Position numbers and translations under genes: made by a program. A stretch of DNA of 11,030 nucleotides. It comes from Armatimonadota bacterium (lineage in GTDB: Bacteria > Armatimonadota > Armatimonadia > Armatimonadales > Armatimonadaceae). Below are positions 5,905 to 11,030 of the stretch, one piece after another. Each line of letters opens with the position of its first letter. The first letter of the stretch is position 1. Location: assembly GCA_014379275.1 (NCBI GenBank), contig JACMMA010000408.1, positions 1 to 11,030 of the forward strand. Reading direction: 5' to 3'. A model generated the notes under the pieces. It did no database searches. It was not told where the DNA came from and was given only the letters and a program-made list of their open reading frames with translations.

Positions 5905-7452
5905 GTGAAGATCTTAAGGCCGCTGAATATTCTGGGGCCGGTCGTGATGACACTGTTGGTTTCACGTGGCGTTGCCGCGGATCCGCAAGACCTGCCGGGT
6001 AAAGCGGAGACTACCCCGCCGCCGCCTAGGCAGCTACAACGAGTCTTAACTGACTTCACCATCACGTTCTCGGTGGCGATTAAAGACCTCAGAGACAGGG
6101 ATTTTCGTTCCCGCTTGAAGGCGTCCCTGGCGAGGAAAAACCTTCTACTCGTTGCCGAAGGGAAACTCTCGCAAGCAGAAGCGGACGACGAGGCCAAAAA
6201 AGTAACGACGCTCAGTGAGGCCGAGGCGGCAGAGCGTTACACCAAGGAGGGGTTCGCCGCGAATCGGGCGCAACCCTCCCGCCCCGCGTTCGACACGGTT
6301 GTTTTTTCGGGACGTGGCAAACAACTGCTGTGGCAGTTCAAGAATTCTGACCGCAGGGATGACGCCGTCGAGCTGTTGTATGACGGCACCAAATCCGTCG
6401 TTTATCGACACCTGTCTCACCACATCGAAGAACGTCGGGGGCTGCCACCGCTCATCGAACTGACGCGAATACCTCCGCCGCTACCCGGCATCAACCTATC
6501 TCATATTGCGCTACTGAAGCCCCTGCAAGGGGCGCCGACTCCTGATGGCGGTGCCGTTTCGAAGCAACAGGTGCTCGACATAACTACCTCGCGGGCGGGG
6601 TTCGGTTATGCGCCCGCCGCGGTAGTCTGGTCTTCCGAAGCGGGCCGCGCCAAAGTAGCGCGGATCACAACCTACTACGGTACATCGCTAGGAACCGAGT
6701 GGGTCTATACACATCACCGCCCTTTCCGGGGCGTACTGATCGCCGACCGGATGATCTGGCGCCAGTACGACGGCGAGAACCCTGTCACTCAGTTCGAGTA
6801 CCGGATCACAGATCTGAAGGAGACGGGGATGGACGCGGAAGCTTTCGACGCGTCGCGGTGGATGGTGCCCGGCACCGATGTGACCACCCAACTCGCCGAC
6901 GGTAGGATGAGGACACACCGGTTGCGCGATCCAGAGGTGGGCGACGCGAGTACGAAAGAATACAACAGCCACCTCCTGCCCGTCGGCACGACCGCCCCGT
7001 CTTTCACTCTTCCCGACATCAATGACACCCCTCGCAGTCTTACCCGGCTATTGGAAGGGAATAAAGCGACCCTGGTCACATTCTGGTATTGCCGGTGCCC
7101 CGGCTGTATCCTGGAATTTCCTTCCCTACAGGACCTTCACACCCGGTTCCAATCACGGGGACTTAACGTAGTGGGTATAAATTTCGGCGACGATCCACCG
7201 GCGATTCGAAAGTTTCTGAAAGCCCGGGGGGCGGACTTTCTCATCCTCAAAGGCGACAAAAATCAGCAAAACTCGGTCTTCGACAAATATAAGGTGGAAG
7301 TCTATCCGACGACGTATCTCCTCGATGACAAAGGGACGGTCGCGTTCCGCACTGTAGGCTACGATGTGCCGGGGCTCGCAACGGCGTTAAGGAGGATGGG
7401 TTTTGAGTGGGTGATCCCGGCGGCCAAGACAGACCCGCCCGCCGAGAAGTAA
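5905..7452 (+). CDS. Secreted protein with a LolA-like N-terminal region and a TlpA-like thioredoxin domain
   Basis: Read from the GTG with the strong Shine-Dalgarno sequence, the product has 515 aa. A Sec signal peptide (KILRPLNILGPVVMTLLVSRG) ends near VAAD. Residues about 40-345 form a mostly beta region (LTDFTITFSVAIKDLRDRDF, LLYDGTKSVVYR, THHRPFRGVLIADRMIW, VTQFEYRITDLKE) that resembles LolA/outer-membrane-lipoprotein-sorting-like domains; this call is tentative. Residues 360-505 are a TlpA/redoxin thioredoxin fold: VGTTAPSFTLPDI, TLVTFWYCRCPGCILEFPSL with active-site C398-P-G-C401 and an extra C396, VVGINFGDD, and VYPTTYLLD with cis-Pro P468. The likely role is thiol-disulfide exchange or reduction outside the cytoplasm. 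It is divergent from the regulator gene, and the shared 279-bp gap holds the candidate operators. Confidence 0.85.
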   Translation: MKILRPLNILGPVVMTLLVSRGVAADPQDLPGKAETTPPPPRQLQRVLTDFTITFSVAIKDLRDRDFRSRLKASLARKNLLLVAEGKLSQAEADDEAKKVTTLSEAEAAERYTKEGFAANRAQPSRPAFDTVVFSGRGKQLLWQFKNSDRRDDAVELLYDGTKSVVYRHLSHHIEERRGLPPLIELTRIPPPLPGINLSHIALLKPLQGAPTPDGGAVSKQQVLDITTSRAGFGYAPAAVVWSSEAGRAKVARITTYYGTSLGTEWVYTHHRPFRGVLIADRMIWRQYDGENPVTQFEYRITDLKETGMDAEAFDASRWMVPGTDVTTQLADGRMRTHRLRDPEVGDASTKEYNSHLLPVGTTAPSFTLPDINDTPRSLTRLLEGNKATLVTFWYCRCPGCILEFPSLQDLHTRFQSRGLNVVGINFGDDPPAIRKFLKARGADFLILKGDKNQQNSVFDKYKVEVYPTTYLLDDKGTVAFRTVGYDVPGLATALRRMGFEWVIPAAKTDPPAEK

Positions 7453-7508
7453 AACTGTCCAGTCAATTGTCTGAAATGTCGGGTGTTGTCGCTGAGCGAC
7501 CCGGAACA

Positions 7509-7587
7509 AGAGCGGTTTTCAGCGCGGATCCTGCTTGAACCCGAACCGGTGAACCGCCCGTGGTGGGTGCGTAACCAAAACCGCTCT
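7509..7587. repeat. Inverted repeat between the thioredoxin-domain gene and the GH26-like gene
   Basis: AGAGCGGTTTT (7509-7519) and AAAACCGCTCT (7577-7587) are exact reverse complements separated by 57 nt. A smaller hairpin, GTCGC-TGA-GCGAC, lies just before, around 7488-7500. There is no clear U-tract, so a terminator is not certain. A structured leader for the GH26-like gene or two binding sites for one protein are alternatives. The 7453-7624 gap holds no gene. Confidence 0.5.
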
Positions 7588-7624
7588 GGCGCGTCTAAAG
7601 TACGGGAGACCCTTTTGAACTTCT

Positions 7625-9076
7625 ATGCCTGAATCTGCCGTTACCCTGCGCCGCAAAGCCGAGGAAGCCGTTCTTGCCGGACGCTATTCCGAAGCCGCCG
7701 CTCTGTTTCGCAAAGAAGCCGCTATTTATCGCGCCAACGGCGACGTGAACGGCGCGAAGGTCGAGGAGATGAAAGCCGACCGGTATTCGAGCGAACTCAA
7801 ACTGTACCGGCATCTGCCCGACGCGAAAGCGCCCGCCGTTTCTCTCCCGAAAGCGGGCGAGTTGGCGAAGTGGGAACCGCCGTATGGATGTTACCTCGGC
7901 GGGTTCATTGACCGCGATGAGCGCCTCGGCACGGTCTTCACCGACGAAAACTCGCAGATGCACCGCGACCCGGTTCTCTTTAACGAGATGACGGGCAAGA
8001 ATCACGCGTCGGTGTTCTGCTACGTGTCGTACGGCAAGCGATTCCCGACGCGCTGGGCGGCGCGACTGCGCGGGCAGACGTGCGCGGCGCACATCGCCTG
8101 GGAGCCGAACGGCGGACTGGACATCGTGCAGGACGACGACTACCTGCGCACCTTCGCGCAGGATGCCGCCCGCACCCGTTGCCCGATCTTTCTGCGGTTC
8201 GCCTCCGAGATGAACGGCGACTGGACGCGGTACGGCGGGAACCCGGAGCGGTACATCGAGAAGTGGCGTCTGGTCAAGTCCGTGATGGACCGGTACGCGC
8301 CGAACGTGGCGATGGTCTGGTGTGTGAACGCGATCCCCGAACCCCCCATCGCGTCGTTCTATCCCGGCGATGAGTACGTCGATTGGGTCGGCGTCAACTT
8401 CTACTCGGTGCCGTTCCACGACAACAACCGCGCCCGGTCCGCCCTGTTCGAAAACCCGTCGGACAGCATCAAGTATGTATACAAGCTGTACGCGGCGAAA
8501 AAGCCGATCATGGTCTGCGAGTACGGCGCGTCGCACCGGGCGTCGCTGGACAACATCGACCGCTCGGCGTGGGCGGGGCGCAAGATCGCCGAACTGTATG
8601 CCGCGCTCCCGCGTTTATACCCGCGCGTGAAGTGCATCGATATCTTCGACAACGATAACCTGAAGTACGCGCTTCCGGGGCGACAACTCAACGATTACTC
8701 CGTCACCGATTCGCCGCAGGTTCTGGAAGCCTACAAGAAATCCATCGCGCCGGATTACTTCCTGCCGGCTGTCTGGGGGGCATGGGGCGGGCTGCCATTG
8801 ACCCCGCCGACAAACACCGTAATCGCCCCGATGCCGGAGGATGCTTCCTCGCCGCGTGGTATACTGCGCGTGTCCGCCTGGGCAAGAACGTATGCGGAAA
8901 CATTCACGGTCGCGTACAAATTGAACGGCAAGTTGGTCGCATCCGTCCCGGAAGCGGGGGCGCGGGAAGCAGACCTGCCGCTGGAAAAGCCGGGCAAATA
9001 CACGCTGGAAGCGGTTCTGCTCGACGACAAGGGGCGTGTCGCGACCCGCACGGACACGGTAATCAAAGTTTTGTAG
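7625..9076 (+). CDS. GH26-like glycoside hydrolase with TPR-like N-terminus and Ig-like C-terminus
   Basis: The protein has 483 aa. Residues 7-37 (LRRKAEEAVLAGRYSEAAAL and onwards) look like a single TPR-like helical hairpin. Residues about 83-380 form a (beta/alpha)8 glycosidase domain of GH26 type: FLRFASEMNGDW (189-200) gives E195 as acid/base in the RxxxExNGxW pattern, VDWVGVNFYS (252-261) is a typical barrel strand, and PIMVCEYGAS (294-303) gives E299 as nucleophile. Residues about 390-483 look like an Ig/FN3-type beta domain (FTVAYKLNGKLVAS, GKYTLEAVLLDDKGRVATRT). Mannan or another beta-linked glycan is a likely substrate, but only by family. No signal peptide is visible, and an in-frame TGA at 7616-7618 prevents an upstream extension. 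The Shine-Dalgarno candidate GGGAG (7604-7608) is unusually far (16 nt). Confidence 0.85.
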   Translation: MPESAVTLRRKAEEAVLAGRYSEAAALFRKEAAIYRANGDVNGAKVEEMKADRYSSELKLYRHLPDAKAPAVSLPKAGELAKWEPPYGCYLGGFIDRDERLGTVFTDENSQMHRDPVLFNEMTGKNHASVFCYVSYGKRFPTRWAARLRGQTCAAHIAWEPNGGLDIVQDDDYLRTFAQDAARTRCPIFLRFASEMNGDWTRYGGNPERYIEKWRLVKSVMDRYAPNVAMVWCVNAIPEPPIASFYPGDEYVDWVGVNFYSVPFHDNNRARSALFENPSDSIKYVYKLYAAKKPIMVCEYGASHRASLDNIDRSAWAGRKIAELYAALPRLYPRVKCIDIFDNDNLKYALPGRQLNDYSVTDSPQVLEAYKKSIAPDYFLPAVWGAWGGLPLTPPTNTVIAPMPEDASSPRGILRVSAWARTYAETFTVAYKLNGKLVASVPEAGAREADLPLEKPGKYTLEAVLLDDKGRVATRTDTVIKVL

Positions 9077-9092
9077 TGAAGATGCTTGGTCG

Positions 9093-9221
9093 CCCGGGAT
9101 CCCCCCCGCCCCCGATTCTGGGGGAGCCAGAACGGACGTAGAGACGTTGCGCTCGGCCGGGGAACAGGACTCCCCTTGTAGCCGCTCCGGCGCCCCCAGA
9201 ATCGGGGGCGGGGCTCCCGGG
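9093..9221. repeat. GC-rich long inverted repeat, possible miniature palindromic element
   Basis: The arms at about 9093-9128 and 9189-9221 are reverse complements with few mismatches or gaps. They share an exact 17-bp core, GCCCCCGATTCTGGGGG (9108-9124), matched at 9193-9209, and CCCGGG at both outer ends. Each core is itself nearly palindromic (CCCCC-GATTCT-GGGGG). The spacer is about 60 nt. The element fills most of the gap between the GH26-like gene and the next gene and ends 12 nt before the latter's Shine-Dalgarno sequence. It could be a dispersed MITE-like repeat or an mRNA-processing or attenuation hairpin. Confidence 0.7.
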
Positions 9222-9242
9222 CAGGATTCTCTTGGAGTAAAT

Positions 9243-9851
9243 ATGGCAATCGCAAGTTACGGGGGACAATCCCAACAGCGTTGGGGAGACAACACGGCGA
9301 CCGTCGGGGAAACCTTCCGCGATTTTTTGATCACGGATCTCAAAGGCGTCCCGCAACAAACGATGCTCGCCCGCAAAAAAGGGTTCGTGCTGGTCGCGTT
9401 CTTCACGACGCGGGACGAAACCTCGGCGCGGCTCATTCCGCTCTTGCAGTCGCTGGCCGATGCGTACAAAGAGTCCGGCAAGTTCTCCATCCTCGGGGTT
9501 TCCGAAACCGATGATGACGACTCGGTGAAAACGTTCGCGGATGTGACCGGCGCGAAGTTCCCGCTTGTGATTGACCGCGAGCGGTACCACGCCACGAACT
9601 ACGGCTTCACGCTTTTCCCGACGCTGGTGCTGATAAACGGGGCCGGGCAGGTTCAGCACAAGGCGAAGGGCATGAAAGTGCTGGATGCACTACCGGCTAT
9701 CTCGGACAAGATCGGCGCGTCGGTCGGTGCCGCCGAGTTCGCCCGGCTAGAAAATCAATCGTTCACCGTGGCCGTGATGCCGCCGCCCCCGCCGCCTGCA
9801 GAGACTCCGCCCGCCCCGGCAGGTGCGCCAGCGGCTCCGGCTAAGGCGTAA
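9243..9851 (+). CDS. Cysteine-free thioredoxin-fold protein with Pro/Ala-rich tail
   Basis: From ATG 9243, with GGAG 5 nt upstream, the product has 202 aa. The AhpC/TlpA-like thioredoxin fold is recognisable: VGETFRDFLITDLKG (21-35), GFVLVAFFTTRDETSARLIP (47-66, where an active-site CxxC would normally follow the strand), FSILGVSETDD (81-91) and YGFTLFPTLVLINGAGQV (120-137) with cis-Pro P126. There is no cysteine anywhere, so thiol redox chemistry is excluded. A scaffold, chaperone-like or binding role is more likely. The tail from 179 is PPPPPPAETPPAPAGAPAAPAKA-like, rich in Pro and Ala and probably disordered or a linker. No signal peptide is seen. The M50 protease gene follows after 44 nt and may be cotranscribed. 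Confidence 0.8.
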   Translation: MAIASYGGQSQQRWGDNTATVGETFRDFLITDLKGVPQQTMLARKKGFVLVAFFTTRDETSARLIPLLQSLADAYKESGKFSILGVSETDDDDSVKTFADVTGAKFPLVIDRERYHATNYGFTLFPTLVLINGAGQVQHKAKGMKVLDALPAISDKIGASVGAAEFARLENQSFTVAVMPPPPPPAETPPAPAGAPAAPAKA

Positions 9852-9895
9852 CGTTTCTCGCCCGTTTAAGCGTACAATAGTCCGTAGAGAACGTA

Positions 9896-10651
9896 ATGGA
9901 CCCGAACACCTCACCCACAACACCAACCCCGCCTAATCTCCCCGAGGGCTTCGGGGAGATTTCGGCGGAAGAAGAACGCCGCCGCCGTCTTGTCGCCGAG
10001 CAGATCGCCCGCGCTTACGGCAAGAAGTTACCGAAGTTCGAATCCAAGCCGGTGTACCGCCCGGCGCAGCAAGACGGTGCCGCGCGACCTGCACTGCCCA
10101 CTATCCCGCTCTGGATGACGCTGGCTTCCGTGGTGCTGTTCGTCGTCCTGGAAGCGCAGGTGTTCGGCTGGGCACGGGCGGCGGGCATCGCGCTGGTGAT
10201 CTTCGTTCACGAGTGTGGGCACCTCGCCGCGGTACGGAAGCTCAAGCTGCCGGTGGTTGGTATCGTTCTCATCCCGTTCCTCGGTGGGATCGCGTTCAGC
10301 GGGCGGCGCGGGCAGAGCGCGACGGACGATGCCTATATCGGCATTCTGGGTCCGATTTATGGCCTGGCGACGGGGCTGGTTTGCCTGGCGCTTTATCCTG
10401 TGACGAAGGAGCCATTCTTTCTCTCACTTGCCGGGTTGATTTTCTGGATGCACCTGTTCAACATGATCCCTATACCGCCGCTCGACGGCAGTCACGTTCT
10501 CCCGATGTTGCAAAAGCCGAAGCCGGGTGTCTACGATCCGTACATCAGCCGCGTGACTCCGGCGCAAAAGTTTCAGTACGTGGCGCTATATGTCGGCGTG
10601 GCGTTGTTCTCCGGAATCGGCGGCTATATCATCAGCCAATATACTCCTTAG
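9896..10651 (+). CDS. Site-2 protease family (M50) membrane metalloprotease
   Basis: The 251-aa protein has a Pro/Thr-rich N-terminus (1-18), a charged helical cytosolic part (EEERRRRLVAEQIARAYGKK, 25-44) and then a membrane domain. The zinc-binding HExxH motif is HECGH at 105-109 within VIFVHECGHLAA. The second M50 signature is NMIPIPPLDG (189-198), whose Asp197 should be the third zinc ligand. Hydrophobic segments lie near 72-90, 93-112, 120-135, 148-167, 175-192 and 226-247. The family cleaves substrates within or near the membrane; the compact form without PDZ or CBS domains resembles SpoIVFB-like or minimal site-2 proteases. The substrate is unknown. The start has only weak Shine-Dalgarno character (GAGA), and an 11-bp hairpin lies inside codons 14-22. 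Confidence 0.92.
   Translation: MDPNTSPTTPTPPNLPEGFGEISAEEERRRRLVAEQIARAYGKKLPKFESKPVYRPAQQDGAARPALPTIPLWMTLASVVLFVVLEAQVFGWARAAGIALVIFVHECGHLAAVRKLKLPVVGIVLIPFLGGIAFSGRRGQSATDDAYIGILGPIYGLATGLVCLALYPVTKEPFFLSLAGLIFWMHLFNMIPIPPLDGSHVLPMLQKPKPGVYDPYISRVTPAQKFQYVALYVGVALFSGIGGYIISQYTP
9935..9961 (+). repeat. Strong hairpin inside the first codons of the M50 protease gene
   Basis: AATCTCCCCGA (9935-9945) pairs exactly with TCGGGGAGATT (9951-9961) across a 5-nt loop, followed by a single further T. It looks like a weak intrinsic-terminator or attenuator stem but lies within the coding sequence for NLPEGFGEI, so it could modulate translation or arise from codon choice. Confidence 0.45.
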
Positions 10652-10662
10652 TTTTCCCGTGG

Positions 10663-10921
10663 TTTCTTTTCTTTGTTTGTCCTCCCGGACGGGGCCAACC
10701 TTACGTTGGATCGTTGGACCTGCGGTGCTAGGGAGTCTTGCTACACTTGACCCCGTGCTGTTTTCCCGCGATTCGCCGCTGCCGGTTCAACATTCCATGT
10801 TGAACCGGCAGCGGCGAATCGCGGGAAAGTCCACAGGAAAGCCAAGCAGTAACACAGCACCGCAGGTACAACGATCCAACGTAAGGTTGGCGCCGTCCGC
10901 GTAGGACCAGAAAGAAAAAGA
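10663..10921. repeat. Large imperfect fold-back (palindromic) element
   Basis: About 259 bp that folds back on itself. Outer arms 10694-10729 and 10856-10891 differ at one or two positions (left arm begins GCCAACCTTACGTTGG). Further out, 10663-10693 and 10892-10921 still match with small gaps (TTTCTTT and AAAGAAA ends, GGACGG/CCGTCC). The inner arms form a perfect 32-bp palindrome (separate entry), and the segments between outer and inner arms (10730-10761 and 10829-10855) are only weakly alike. No convincing gene lies in it: the open frames on its two strands encode mirror-related peptides because of the symmetry. It fills most of the 10652-11030 stretch, which otherwise holds only a small palindrome and a terminator. 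Confidence 0.8.
10762..10828. repeat. Perfect 32-bp palindrome core with 3-nt loop
   Basis: 10762-10793 (starts TTTCCCGCGATTCGCC) is the exact reverse complement of 10797-10828, with loop TCC at 10794-10796. An uninterrupted 32-bp stem is far longer than a terminator stem and would form a very stable hairpin or cruciform. Confidence 0.9.
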
Positions 10922-10940
10922 CTTCATACGGCAAGCATAT

Positions 10941-10955
10941 CGGACAGCCTGTCCG
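10941..10955. repeat. Small perfect palindrome
   Basis: CGGACAG-C-CTGTCCG: 7-bp arms around one base. It lies between the fold-back element and the terminator. It may be an operator for a gene beyond the right edge or a chance feature. Confidence 0.3.
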
Positions 10956-10985
10956 CCCGACACCCGCTCCGCGACACCGGCATAA

Positions 10986-11016
10986 AAAAAGCGGACGCTG
11001 TTCGCGTCCGCTTTTT
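10986..11016. terminator. Bidirectional intrinsic terminator
   Basis: GCGGACGC (10991-10998), loop TGTTC, GCGTCCGC (11004-11011), with an A-run before (10984-10990) and TTTTT after (11012-11016). The A/T flanks let it act on both strands. It could end the plus-strand transcript of the M50 gene region and a minus-strand gene entering from the right. Confidence 0.88.
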
Positions 11017-11030
11017 CGGTTCGTCCCGCC

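Noticed and set aside
7595..8536. Long open frame on the minus strand (313 codons)
   Set aside because: It lies opposite the GH26-like gene and shows the Arg/Val/His-rich composition of an antisense shadow in GC-rich DNA; no domain is recognisable.
10663..10921. Retron ncRNA, CRISPR or insertion-sequence explanation for the fold-back element
   Set aside because: No reverse transcriptase, transposase or cas gene is in the window, and there are no regularly spaced direct repeats. An element mobilised in trans remains possible.
10590..10934. Open frames on both strands across the fold-back element
   Set aside because: Their peptides mirror each other (SPLPVQH, MLNRQRRIAGK) simply because the DNA is palindromic; there is no ribosome binding site or domain.

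Overview
The window looks like chromosomal DNA from a GC-rich bacterium, most likely of the phylum Armatimonadota (inference). The main reason is the prepilin-like gene at 3517..4356. It has the N-terminal block FPVFAQAREKARQ after a type II/IV pilin-like hydrophobic segment and a C-terminal H-x9-DG motif, a style of DUF1559 protein abundant in that phylum. A GntR/LacI-hybrid regulator and scattered glycoside hydrolases next to it fit the same picture. No rRNA, tRNA, transposase or CRISPR array is visible.

Layout. At the left edge a minus-strand photolyase/cryptochrome FAD-binding-domain gene (1..489) runs out of the window. Divergent from it is a tight plus-strand trio (612..2298): an ADP-ribosyltransferase-fold-like protein, a 93-aa charged protein whose GTG start overlaps the end of the first gene, and a GNAT acetyltransferase with an unusual helical N-terminal domain. 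This trio is the best candidate for a poorly described system, with a toxin-antitoxin-like or modification-based architecture.

The trio converges on a minus-strand block (2285..5626). In transcription order the block is an AraR-type regulator (GntR DNA-binding domain plus LacI-like sensor domain), a prepilin-like DUF1559 protein, a small lipoprotein and a secreted GH16-like glycosidase. The regulator has a near-consensus sigma-70 promoter (TTGACA, 17 bp, AATAAT) bracketed by two TCTATATATAT quasi-palindromes 53 bp apart, which suggests autoregulation.

The remaining plus-strand genes (5905..10651) are a secreted protein ending in a TlpA-like thioredoxin domain with a CPGC site, a GH26-like glycosidase with a TPR-like N-terminus and no signal peptide, a cysteine-free thioredoxin-fold protein with a Pro/Ala tail, and a site-2-protease-family (M50) membrane metalloprotease. 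The last two may share a transcript.

Intergenic DNA is rich in inverted repeats: 3186..3228, 7509..7587, 9093..9221 and, most strikingly, a roughly 259-bp fold-back element (10663..10921) with a perfect 32-bp palindromic core. A bidirectional intrinsic terminator (10986..11016) follows near the right edge. Family assignments rest on motif recognition only; no database search was possible.
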